A stretch of 64,000 nt of DNA, from NCBI GenBank assembly GCA_020160805.1, contig JAIUPO010000008.1:62001-126000 (forward strand). Direction: 5' to 3'. The DNA comes from Actinomycetota bacterium (lineage in GTDB: Bacteria; Actinomycetota; Actinomycetes; Actinomycetales; Dermatophilaceae). Positions 1 to 7,797 of the stretch are shown piece by piece. Made by a program: the position numbers and the translations under genes. The stretch's first letter is position 1. Each line of letters begins with the position of its first letter. The notes beneath the pieces were generated by a model. It was given only the letters and a program-made list of their open reading frames with translations, was not told where the DNA came from and ran no database searches.

Positions 1-2
1 AC

Positions 3-344
3 GCATATGCCGACGCCATCCAAGCCCGCCTCGGCGAGGGCGTGGGGCCAGAGGACGCCGGAGAAGGCGGCAGCAGGGTCATCGAGGGCCCGTGCGTTCC
101 CGGATCGGCACCGACCTTCTCGTTGCCAGATCTGCTCGGCGCGCGCAGTCTTGGCGGTGCCCGGGATATCGGGCTCGACCCCACCGAGATCGAGGCTCTT
201 GCGCATCAGCTGTATGACGGGCTCGCCGCCTCCCGCGAGGCTGCGGTGCTTCCCGACCCTGGAGTGGCTGCGGCCGCGGCCCGACTGAACGAACTCGATG
301 CCATCGCGACCGCGCGTCGCGGGGAAGTGACGATGGGTGGCTGA
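3..344 (+). CDS. Hypothetical protein, 5' end outside window
   Basis: An open frame enters from the left edge and ends at the TGA at 342-344. I do not recognise the family. The visible C-terminal 113 residues are rich in Ala, Leu and acidic residues and look helical near the end, with no membrane segment or catalytic motif. Its last 8 bases overlap the GTG start of the next gene (337), so the two are almost certainly translationally coupled and work together. The true start lies before the window. Confidence 0.6.
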   Translation, partial: AYADAIQARLGEGVGPEDAGEGGSRVIEGPCVPGSAPTFSLPDLLGARSLGGARDIGLDPTEIEALAHQLYDGLAASREAAVLPDPGVAAAAARLNELDAIATARRGEVTMGG

Positions 345-1368
345 GGAGTTAGCGGCGAGCGCGCCGGACCCCCTGGCCGAGGCCGCCGAGCAGTTGTATG
401 CCGTCCGGCTGGCCGATTTCATGGCGACTCGGACCGAACTGGTCGCCGCCGCGCGGGCGGCCAAGGATCGGCCGCTCGCGGCGGCAATCGGCAAGCTGCG
501 CAAACCGAGCGTGGCCGCGGGCGTCGTCAATGCCTTGGTGCGCGCCCGACCGGATCTGGTGGAGCAGTTGCTGAGCGTGGGCGCGCAGCTGCGTGCGGCC
601 CAGGCGAATCTGCACGGCACGGCGATCGCTGCCTTGCGCCCCGCGCGGGATCAGGTGATTGCCGATGTCCTCAGCGGTGCACGCGAGGTCGCGGAGGCCG
701 GTGGTGCCGCGGTAACCGCCGCGGGGGAGAACGAGATTCGCGAGACCGTCATCGCGGCCCTCGCGAGCGCCGAGGCTGCCGATGCCGTCACGTCGGGGGC
801 GCTGACGCGCGCGATCAGCTATGCCGGCTTCGGGGAGGTTGACCTCGCGGATGCGGTCGTCGCCACAACCACCGGGCGTCTCCTTCGCCTCATCCGCACG
901 CCCGAGCCAGCCGCCGGGCCAGACCCAGAACAGGCCGCCGACCAAGACGCAGAGCCAGACACCGACCTGGACGTCGAGCCAGACACCGACCTGACCCCCG
1001 AGCTAACCACCGACCTACCGCCTGGTACTGGTCGCGTTCATGACCAATACCAAGCGGTAGCCGAGGAGTTAGCGACCGACAACGCTGCCGACCCGGACGC
1101 GGCTATTGAGGCGGCGGCCACGGCCTACCAGGACGCGGCGGCGGAGGTCACGGGCGCGAAGGCGACTGTGCGAGAGGCGAGTCAGGCGCTCGATGCCGCG
1201 AAGGCCCGGCTGGCAGACCTGAAGGATCAACTTGCAACCGCGGAGCGGGAGATCGAGCAGCTGTTCGCCGCCGACGCCGCGGCACGCGAGGCCGTCGCCT
1301 CCGCCGTCCGACGGCGGCAAGCGGCGGCCGAGTTGCTCGCCCGCCGCGAAGCCGAAGCGGAGGCCTGA
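337..1368 (+). CDS. Conserved actinobacterial coiled-coil hypothetical protein
   Basis: 343 residues from a GTG start that overlaps the upstream gene. The N-terminal ~150 residues (LADFMATRTELVAAARAAKD, then GKLRKPSVAAGVVNALVRA) resemble a conserved hypothetical family I recall from many actinobacteria, with no assigned function. An acidic Pro/Asp/Thr linker follows (about residues 190-230) with an 18-base direct repeat at 952-969 and 975-992. A long Ala/Glu/Arg heptad-rich helix from about residue 255 to the end should form a coiled coil. There is no signal peptide. The decarboxylase gene starts 2 bases after its stop, so all three genes probably form one transcript. The link between this family and the decarboxylase is unknown to me. 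Confidence 0.75.
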   Translation: MAEELAASAPDPLAEAAEQLYAVRLADFMATRTELVAAARAAKDRPLAAAIGKLRKPSVAAGVVNALVRARPDLVEQLLSVGAQLRAAQANLHGTAIAALRPARDQVIADVLSGAREVAEAGGAAVTAAGENEIRETVIAALASAEAADAVTSGALTRAISYAGFGEVDLADAVVATTTGRLLRLIRTPEPAAGPDPEQAADQDAEPDTDLDVEPDTDLTPELTTDLPPGTGRVHDQYQAVAEELATDNAADPDAAIEAAATAYQDAAAEVTGAKATVREASQALDAAKARLADLKDQLATAEREIEQLFAADAAAREAVASAVRRRQAAAELLARREAEAEA

Positions 1369-1369
1369 G

Positions 1370-2881
1370 ATGCCCACCGACCCGCGCGGATTGCGCTCGG
1401 ATGCACCGCTTTTCGACGCCTGGCTTTCCTTCCATAAGCGCACGACGCACGCCTTCACGATCCCCGGACACAAGCACCGACTAGACCTCGTGGGCGATGT
1501 CATCGCGTCAGACCTGCCCTATTACGCGGGCCTCGACACGATGAAGCTCGCCCACGGCGTGCTCGCCGACGCGCAGAAGAGGGCGGCGCGACTGTGGGGA
1601 GCAGATCGTTGCTGGTTCTCGGCCGGCGGGTCGACGCACGGCAACCAAGCGCTGGCGCTGGCCGTCGCCCGCCCGGGCGCTCGGGTCGTCATCACGCGAT
1701 CGGCCCACCGATCGCTCGTGACGGCACTGGTCCTCGCGGGCTTGGAACCGGTCTGGGTGATTCCGGATGTCGACCCGGCGACGGGGCTGCCGTTGCCGAT
1801 CACCGCCGAGCAACTCGAGCGGGCGTGCAAGCAAGCACAATCCCCGTCGGCCCCGCTGCCCGACGATGCACAGACCTCTTCGGGATCCGGACCCAGGCCG
1901 CCGGTCCTTGCCGATCCGCAACTCGCGGCCGTCTTCCTCACCGACCCGGCGTATGTCGGCACCCACGGCGATGTGGCCGCCTGGGCTGAGGTGGCCCATG
2001 CCCATGGCGCGCCGCTCATCGTCGACGCCGCGTGGGCCGCCCACTTCGGCTTCCACCCCGATCTTCCGGATCATGCCCTCGCGTGCGGAGCCGATGCTCT
2101 CGTGACGAGCGCGCACAAGGTGCTGCCGGCATACAGCCAGGCCGCCCTGATCCTGTTGCGCAGCAACCGGATTGACCAAGGACGACTCGAGACCGCCATT
2201 GATGCGACGCACACGACCAGCCCGGCAGGGTCGATCTACGCGAGCATCGACGCAAGTCGCGCACTGCTGGCGCGCGATGGTGAGCAGTTGCTCGGCGACT
2301 GCCTCGGACGGGTCAGGCGCCTGCGCGATCGGTTCGCGTCGGTCCCCGGCCTCGTTGTCCTGGATGGCCCCGGCATTGACCCCCTGAAGATCACCCTTGT
2401 CCTTGCCGGCACCGGCGCGGATGGCATCGTCATCGAGCAGGACCTGATCGCCGCCGGCCAGCCCGTGGAACTCGCGGACCGCGACACCATCGTCGCGATG
2501 GTCACGATGGCTGATGAGGATGCGGATCTGGAAACCTTGGCGGACAACCTGATTGAGTCGATCGAGCGCCACCGCGCCGAGCCGAGGCAGCCCGCCGGGA
2601 TGGCGGCGTACACCATCACTCCCGAGGTCGTGATGTCCCCACGCGGCGCCTATTACGCCGACCACGCTCCAACCCCCATCGAGTTCGCTGTCGGTCACAT
2701 CTGCTCGGAACTCATCGCCCCCTATCCGCCCGGCATCCCCGTGCTCGCGCCCGGTGAACGCATCACCGAACACGGCCTCGACGCCCTGCTCGCGGCCCGC
2801 GACGCCGGCGCCCGCATCGCCTATGCCGCCGACCCCACCCTGCGAACGATCCTCACTGTCGTCGCACCCGTGCCCTGCTAA
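1370..2881 (+). CDS. Orn/Lys/Arg decarboxylase family protein (PLP, fold type I)
   Basis: 503 residues from the ATG at 1370; an in-frame start further upstream would run into the previous gene. The fold is the Gram-positive SpeA-like basic amino acid decarboxylase class (usual length about 480-490). The PLP lysine is K250 in SAHKVLPAYSQ. D219 and H225 in DAAWAAHF fit the cofactor-binding strand, and HAFTIPGHK near residue 27 is the family N-terminal motif. It would make agmatine, cadaverine or putrescine; the substrate cannot be told from sequence. Residues about 153-183 form a Ser/Pro-rich insert that I do not expect in this family. The gene converges on a small minus-strand lipoprotein ORF with a 4-base overlap. 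Confidence 0.85.
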   Translation: MPTDPRGLRSDAPLFDAWLSFHKRTTHAFTIPGHKHRLDLVGDVIASDLPYYAGLDTMKLAHGVLADAQKRAARLWGADRCWFSAGGSTHGNQALALAVARPGARVVITRSAHRSLVTALVLAGLEPVWVIPDVDPATGLPLPITAEQLERACKQAQSPSAPLPDDAQTSSGSGPRPPVLADPQLAAVFLTDPAYVGTHGDVAAWAEVAHAHGAPLIVDAAWAAHFGFHPDLPDHALACGADALVTSAHKVLPAYSQAALILLRSNRIDQGRLETAIDATHTTSPAGSIYASIDASRALLARDGEQLLGDCLGRVRRLRDRFASVPGLVVLDGPGIDPLKITLVLAGTGADGIVIEQDLIAAGQPVELADRDTIVAMVTMADEDADLETLADNLIESIERHRAEPRQPAGMAAYTITPEVVMSPRGAYYADHAPTPIEFAVGHICSELIAPYPPGIPVLAPGERITEHGLDALLAARDAGARIAYAADPTLRTILTVVAPVPC

Positions 2882-3096
2882 GCATCAGGGGCAGAACGCG
2901 TCGGACGACAGTTAGCTACCGCCTGCATGCCGGCAGCGGACGCCGTCGTCGGCACCGACCCACTTTGCGCGCCACCCCCGGAGACGGCGGCGGATGCACC
3001 ATCATGCGCCGGCGCCGCGCCGGTTCCCGAACAGGCACCCAACAGCCCTAGAGAAACGACGGCTGACGCCACGCTGACCCATGCAGATCGCCTCAT
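2878..3096 (-). CDS. Possible small lipoprotein
   Basis: 72 residues with a credible lipoprotein signal: RR at 2-3, a hydrophobic stretch and the lipobox LLGAC with Cys at residue 22. The rest is a short Ser/Gly/Ala-rich tail with one further Cys. It lies 38 bases downstream of the acyl-CoA dehydrogenase gene on the same strand. The ribosome-binding site is weak and the coding potential of such a short GC-rich frame is hard to judge, so this stays tentative. Confidence 0.4.
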   Translation of the reverse strand: MRRSAWVSVASAVVSLGLLGACSGTGAAPAHDGASAAVSGGGAQSGSVPTTASAAGMQAVANCRPTRSAPDA

Positions 3097-3134
3097 TCAC
3101 TCAGGTAGATCCACTGGCCTGCTGGTGCACCCAG

Positions 3135-4166
3135 TCAACTCACGAGATCGAGACCGCCATACTCCGAAACGCCCCTGGCCAGGCGGCTCAGGTGGTAGCG
3201 GGTGTCGCCATAGGTGTGTTCGATCTCGGTCAGACGGGCGGTGTGGTGGCCCACGGCATACTCCGCCGTCATGCCGATGCCGCCGTGCAACTGGATCGCC
3301 TCCTGACCGATGTGGCGTCCGGACTTGCCGACGATCACCTTGGTCCTGGAGACGCCGATCGCGTCATCGGGCCGGATCGCGAGCGTCATCGCGAGGTAAT
3401 AGACGGCGCTGCGGGCCAGTTCGAGCGAGGTGTACATGTCCGCCGCGCGCTGCGTCAGCGTCTGGAACTTCATCAGCGGGACGCCAAATTGCTTGCGGGA
3501 CTTGAGGTATTCGACGGTGAGGTGCAGCGCCGACTCCATGGCGCCCAAGGCTTCGGCGCTCAGCAGCAGAGTGCCGAGGTTGATCGCGCGCTGCACGAGC
3601 ACCTCGTCGCCGTCCACCCGCCGAGCCGAGACGCCGGCCAGGTCCAGCCGAGCGCCGGTGAAGGTCGGGTTGTCGATCGCGAAGATGCCGACCCCGTCCG
3701 CGGTTGCGGCGGTGGTGACCACGGCGGGCGCGGCCGCGGCATACGGCACCGGCTCTCGGACGCCGGTCAGGGCGTCGCCGTCGGCGCGCACGTCCACCGG
3801 CGTAGGCGACCAGGCGCGCATCGGCTCAAAGAGGGCCGGCACGACCACTCGGGAGCCCTCGACGGCGGCACCGAATAGCTCGTCGTCGCCGAGCATCGCT
3901 GCGGCCGTAAGGGTTTCGGAGTATGCCGTGCGCACCCCCGCGCGCCCGAGCTCCAGGGCGACGACCATCGCCTCGACTGGTCCGGCACCCATTCCGCCGG
4001 CTTCCTCCGGGAACGGCAGGCCCAAGCCGCCGAGTTCGGCCAGGGCCTTCCAGAGCTCGCCGTCGTGAGGGGCCGTGCCGGGGACCGGCTCGGTGCGGTG
4101 GCGGGAGATGGCCTCGCGGGCGGCATCGCGCAGCGCGATCTGGTCCTCGGTGAATTCGAAGTTCAT
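3135..4166 (-). CDS. Acyl-CoA dehydrogenase, probable second subunit of a heteromeric enzyme
   Basis: 343 residues, start ATG 4166 with GAAGGG upstream. It has the ACAD helical N-domain, a short central beta domain and the C-terminal four-helix domain with SRKQFGVPLMKFQTLTQRAA and QLHGGIGMTAEYAVGHHTAR. At 343 residues it is shorter than a homotetrameric ACAD (about 380-400). It lies 5 bases downstream of a second, different ACAD gene. Such side-by-side pairs form the alpha2beta2 FadE enzymes described in actinobacterial sterol and branched acyl-CoA catabolism. The pairing is inference; the substrate is unknown. Confidence 0.85.
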   Translation of the reverse strand: MNFEFTEDQIALRDAAREAISRHRTEPVPGTAPHDGELWKALAELGGLGLPFPEEAGGMGAGPVEAMVVALELGRAGVRTAYSETLTAAAMLGDDELFGAAVEGSRVVVPALFEPMRAWSPTPVDVRADGDALTGVREPVPYAAAAPAVVTTAATADGVGIFAIDNPTFTGARLDLAGVSARRVDGDEVLVQRAINLGTLLLSAEALGAMESALHLTVEYLKSRKQFGVPLMKFQTLTQRAADMYTSLELARSAVYYLAMTLAIRPDDAIGVSRTKVIVGKSGRHIGQEAIQLHGGIGMTAEYAVGHHTARLTEIEHTYGDTRYHLSRLARGVSEYGGLDLVS

Positions 4167-4171
4167 GTTGT

Positions 4172-5353
4172 TCAGCCCTTCAGTCCGAGGATTCCGGTGG
4201 AAATGACTTGGCGCTGAACCTCATTCGAGCCGCCATAGATCGAGGCCTTGCGGAAGTTGAGGTAGACCGGGGTGGCATTGTGCGCCCAGTCGGCGATCGC
4301 GCTCTCGGCCTCCAGATCCCACGACAGTGACGACGGCCCGGCGATATCGGCGATGAACTCCAGCACATCCTGCTGCAGTTCGCTGCCGCGCAACTTCAGG
4401 ATGGACGAGGCCGGGTCTGGTTTTCCCCCATGGGAATTCGCGGCCACGCGAAGCACGGTCAGCTCCAAGGCGATGAGGTCGCACTCCAGTTCAGCGATTC
4501 GAGCGGCGATCACCGGATCGTCGATGAGGTGCCCATCGCCGGAGGCGACGGCCGCGGCATACTCCTTGGCGGCGGCGAGCTTGCGCTTGATCCACCCGGT
4601 GGGAGCGACGCCGACCCGCTCGTTCCCCAGCAAGAACTTGGCATAGTCCCAGCCGCGATTCTCTTCTCCCACAAGCTGATCCGCGGGCACGCGGACGTTG
4701 TCGAAGAAGACTTCGTTGACCTCGTGGCCGCCGTCGATGAGCTGAATCGGGCGCAGCGTGACACCCGGTGCGTCCATCGGGATGAGCAGCATCGAAATGC
4801 CCTGCTGCTGCCGCTCCGCGGCGGGGTTGGTGCGCACGAGCGCGAAAATCCAGTCGGCATGCTGGCCGAGCGTCGTCCAGGTCTTCTGCCCGTTGACGAC
4901 ATACTCATCGCCGTCCAGGACCGCCGTGGTGCGCAGCGAGGCGAGGTCCGAGCCGGACTCGGGCTCCGAAAAGCCTTGGCACCACCAGATATCCAGCGAA
5001 GCCGTGGGCGGAAGGAAGCGCTCCTTCATCGTCTGACTGCCGAAGGTCGCGATGACCGGGCCGATCATGTTCGCGTTGAAGGCCAGCGGCGCCGGGACAT
5101 TGGCCAGTTGCATCTCGTCGAGATAGATATAGCGCTGCAGGTCCGACCAATTCTTGCCGCCCCACTCGGCCGGCCAGTGCGGGACCGCAAGGCCGGCCTC
5201 GTGCATGATCCGGTGCGACCGCTCGAAGTCCTCCTTGCTCAACTCGGTCCCAGCCGCGACCTTGTCGCGGATGTCTTGCGGGATAGCGGTGGTGAAGAAC
5301 TCGCGCATTTCGCTGCGGAATTGCTCATCCTCAGGACTCAAGCCGCGTTGCAT
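4172..5353 (-). CDS. Acyl-CoA dehydrogenase, first subunit
   Basis: About 393 residues. I chose ATG 5353 (protein starts MQRGLSPEDEQF) because GAGAGG precedes it at good spacing; an in-frame start 39 bases upstream has no such site. The FAD/substrate motif QGFSEPESGSDLASLRT is intact. Near the C-terminus the usual active-site segment YEGTS(E/Q)xQR reads YGGSNEVQR, so the classical catalytic Glu is Gly here, as in many mycobacterial FadE subunits of heteromeric enzymes. The gene is transcribed before the neighbouring ACAD gene. It oxidises an acyl-CoA with electrons passed to ETF; the substrate is unknown. Confidence 0.85.
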   Translation of the reverse strand: MQRGLSPEDEQFRSEMREFFTTAIPQDIRDKVAAGTELSKEDFERSHRIMHEAGLAVPHWPAEWGGKNWSDLQRYIYLDEMQLANVPAPLAFNANMIGPVIATFGSQTMKERFLPPTASLDIWWCQGFSEPESGSDLASLRTTAVLDGDEYVVNGQKTWTTLGQHADWIFALVRTNPAAERQQQGISMLLIPMDAPGVTLRPIQLIDGGHEVNEVFFDNVRVPADQLVGEENRGWDYAKFLLGNERVGVAPTGWIKRKLAAAKEYAAAVASGDGHLIDDPVIAARIAELECDLIALELTVLRVAANSHGGKPDPASSILKLRGSELQQDVLEFIADIAGPSSLSWDLEAESAIADWAHNATPVYLNFRKASIYGGSNEVQRQVISTGILGLKG

Positions 5354-5462
5354 GGGATGCCTCTCGTCGGGCCGACTGGCTACTGCTCCCATTCAATCAA
5401 GCGCCGGTGAGCGCTTGCTCACCTGACCGGTATGAGCTTGCGCACCCCGACGACGGGGCAGG

Positions 5463-6362
5463 TCAGCGCCACATTGGCGTGGTGACGACACCGCCCGTGG
5501 CGACATCGACCAGCGGCCGGCTGCCCAGGGGCGCGCTCAGCGTGGTCGACACCGGCTCAGAGATGAGGTTTGCGGTGCACGCTGTCCCCGGCTTCGGCGG
5601 CGTAAAGGAGCCGCCCACGATCACCACATCCTGCGCCTCCATCACCAGCGGCGCGGGGTCGGTGTCGCAGGCGCCGAGCCCGATCTCGTAGGTCAAGGCC
5701 GCACCATCGACAGTCTTCAGCGCCATGGCCCCGGTGATCCCATCGGGCTGCCAGGCGGGCAATTCCGGAGTCGTCCACGTGACGAGTTCCGCCGCGTCCA
5801 GGGCCAGCACCCGCAGCGGCTCGCTCATCCCGCCGCCGGTGAACTCCCAGAAGGGCGCCTTGGCCACACCGTGATTGGTGAGGACATCGGCCGTCACGAG
5901 CTTCGCCCCGTCCAGCGAGAGCGGGCACCGCTCGGCCGGGCCGCACGGCATGGTGATCGCCAGGCCCGCAGCGCTCTCTGCCGAGGTGATCCGCATACTC
6001 CGGGACGTGCCGTCGGCGAACGTGACTTTCCGCGGGCCCGGTGTGGGGACGGTGGGCAGGGCCAGAGCCGCGCGGCCGGCACCCGCCGCCTCCTTGGCCT
6101 TGTCGTCCTTGAACCCGCCCCAGCGCACCGCGTCCCCCAGCAGGACGACGCCGTTCTGGTATGCCGTGAGCGCACCATTGGAGCGCAGGGCCGCCGCCAC
6201 GGCGCCCGCCCGTGCGGTGAAGTAGGCGGGCATCCCCGATCCGGTGCCCTCGCCGGTGGGATTAGCACTGCCCCCGCCCGCGGACTGGCTCCCGCACGCA
6301 CTGGTGGCCAGGGTGAGCCCAGCGAGGATGAGGACCGAGCGGCGTGGCGGCGTGGCGTTCAT
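5463..6362 (-). CDS. Secreted lipoprotein of unknown function
   Basis: 299 residues. The N-terminus has RR at 7-8, a hydrophobic run and a lipobox-like TSAC with Cys at residue 23, followed by a Gly/Ser/Ala-rich linker. The mature part looks all-beta and holds four or more Cys residues (for example PCGPAERC, GLGACDTD, GTACTAN) that could form disulfides outside the membrane. I recognise no enzyme motif. It is transcribed alone, away from the SRPBCC gene at 6498. Confidence 0.7.
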   Translation of the reverse strand: MNATPPRRSVLILAGLTLATSACGSQSAGGGSANPTGEGTGSGMPAYFTARAGAVAAALRSNGALTAYQNGVVLLGDAVRWGGFKDDKAKEAAGAGRAALALPTVPTPGPRKVTFADGTSRSMRITSAESAAGLAITMPCGPAERCPLSLDGAKLVTADVLTNHGVAKAPFWEFTGGGMSEPLRVLALDAAELVTWTTPELPAWQPDGITGAMALKTVDGAALTYEIGLGACDTDPAPLVMEAQDVVIVGGSFTPPKPGTACTANLISEPVSTTLSAPLGSRPLVDVATGGVVTTPMWR

Positions 6363-6497
6363 AGGTCATGGACGCCCGGGCGCGCACCCCGGTTCCCCAC
6401 CCCTTTCGGCTTCGCGGCGCCCGAGCGTAAGGTCAATCCCATAGGCCGGTCACCGGGCCGGCCCCGGTCACCACCAGGTGAAAGGACGTGGTCGTCG

Positions 6498-6908
6498 ATG
6501 ACGACGGACACCGTGAGTGAGGCACCCACCGAGAAGGCCGATTTCGTGCGCGTTGCACGGGTGCTCGACCATCCCGTGACCAGTGTGTGGGGTGCCTTGA
6601 TGGCCCCGCACGGCGCCGAGGCGCTGCTCGGCGAGGGCGGCGAGCTCGGCACGAAGGGCACGAGCTGGCGCGCGAGCGATGGCACTTTCGGCGTGACCCG
6701 CAGCTTCCATCCGCTGGAGCAGATCCGCTTCTCCTGGCACGCGAACGCCGACTCTCCGGCCACGCTGGTCGATGTTCATCTGCGGCCTGAGGGCGAACGG
6801 ACCCAGTTGGAGATCGTGCACGAGCACCTGGACTCCGGCGCCGATCACGACGAGCTGTCCGCGCACTGGAATGCCGCGTTGGACCGTCTGGACTCGTTGG
6901 CTCCGTAG
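6498..6908 (+). CDS. SRPBCC / AHSA1-type domain protein
   Basis: 136 residues from ATG 6498, preceded by AAAGGAC. The pattern FVRVARVLDHPVTSVWGALM at the start, a central RSFHPLEQIRFSWH strand and a C-terminal amphipathic helix ending in ALDRLDSLAP fit the helix-grip START/AHSA1 fold, which binds a hydrophobic ligand in a cavity or acts as an Hsp90-activator-like accessory. No membrane segment is present. No neighbour indicates its ligand. Confidence 0.7.
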   Translation: MTTDTVSEAPTEKADFVRVARVLDHPVTSVWGALMAPHGAEALLGEGGELGTKGTSWRASDGTFGVTRSFHPLEQIRFSWHANADSPATLVDVHLRPEGERTQLEIVHEHLDSGADHDELSAHWNAALDRLDSLAP

Positions 6909-6978
6909 CCGCGTCGCGCGCGTGACCCCGCCGAGCGCCCGAGCGGAGCGGGCCTTCTGAATGGGAGCGGCCCTATAT

Positions 6979-7050
6979 CCCCGCTCGCGTTCACAGACCC
7001 CGCTCGGCTCGGCGGAAACCCCGCTCGCGTTCACAAACCCCGCTCCGCTC
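6979..7050 (+). repeat. Two-copy 32-bp tandem repeat, period 40
   Basis: Two nearly identical copies at 6979-7010 and 7019-7050, each starting CCCCGCTCGCGTTCACA and ending ACCCCGCTC then G/C then GCTC, with two mismatches. The stretch lies between the convergent SRPBCC and exonuclease genes. It is not itself a clean hairpin; it may be part of a longer decayed array or a transcription end region. Confidence 0.6.
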
Positions 7051-7089
7051 AGGCGCGCGCGATCCCACTCGCCGCAGCCCGGCCGGTGC

Positions 7090-7782
7090 TCAGGTCAGCC
7101 GATCCACCGTGATCGGCCGGTCGCTGCGAGCCTCGATCTCGGCGAGCTGGGCGAGATAGAGCTCGGCGCACGCGAGCGCGTCGAGCAGGGCGTCGTGGGC
7201 GGCATACACCGGCAAGCCGTGCCGCTCCCGGGCAGCCCACAGGCGCAAGGCGCCGGGCGGCGGGTCGATATGCGGAGGGTAGGCACGGCGGGCCAGTTCC
7301 ATGGTGTCGACGACCCGACAGGGCAGCTCAGCGCCGCTGACCTCGCGGCATAGCCGGCTCAGGAAGCCGACTTCGATTGGCGCGTGGTGGGCGAGCAAGA
7401 CCCGGCCGGTCAGGGCCTCGGCGACCACGTCCAGTGCCTCGGCGGCGGGTATGCCGGCCTCGACGGCGTCATCGGTCAGGCCGTGGATCGTCGCGCTCGC
7501 GCCCACCCCGGCATGCCCCGCGGGCGGGCGGACGCGCACCGAACGAGCCCCGGCGAGCGTGATCGCATAGCCGTCCACAGGCACGAAACCAATGCTCAGC
7601 AGGATGTCCCGGTCCGGGTCGAGCCCGGTGGTCTCGATGTCGATGGCGAGCAGGCGCAGGTCGCCGGCCGGAGTATGCGGATCAGGCAGCCCCGCGGCGG
7701 CATACACCCCGAGTGCCCCTGGCTGTGTGCTCAGGCGGTCGAGTGACTTCGTCCGCCCGCGCTCCTTGCCGAACCATGCCAT
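7090..7782 (-). CDS. DnaQ-like 3'-5' exonuclease (DEDDh)
   Basis: 230 residues. ExoI is LLAIDIETTGLDPDRD (DxE). ExoII is HHAPIEVGFL, in which the usual Asp (FDxxFL) is replaced by Glu. ExoIII is HDALLDALACAELYL (HxxxxD); IHGLTDD precedes ExoII as in the family. It would remove nucleotides from single-stranded or mismatched 3' ends, or from RNA. It lies 15 bases downstream of the cNMP/CBS/DUF294 gene and is surely co-transcribed. This pairing recurs in proteobacteria near solute transporters, where the exonuclease-like protein is thought to have a signalling or regulatory job; here no transporter is adjacent. Confidence 0.85.
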   Translation of the reverse strand: MAWFGKERGRTKSLDRLSTQPGALGVYAAAGLPDPHTPAGDLRLLAIDIETTGLDPDRDILLSIGFVPVDGYAITLAGARSVRVRPPAGHAGVGASATIHGLTDDAVEAGIPAAEALDVVAEALTGRVLLAHHAPIEVGFLSRLCREVSGAELPCRVVDTMELARRAYPPHIDPPPGALRLWAARERHGLPVYAAHDALLDALACAELYLAQLAEIEARSDRPITVDRLT

Positions 7783-7797
7783 CGGGTGACCTCGCGC

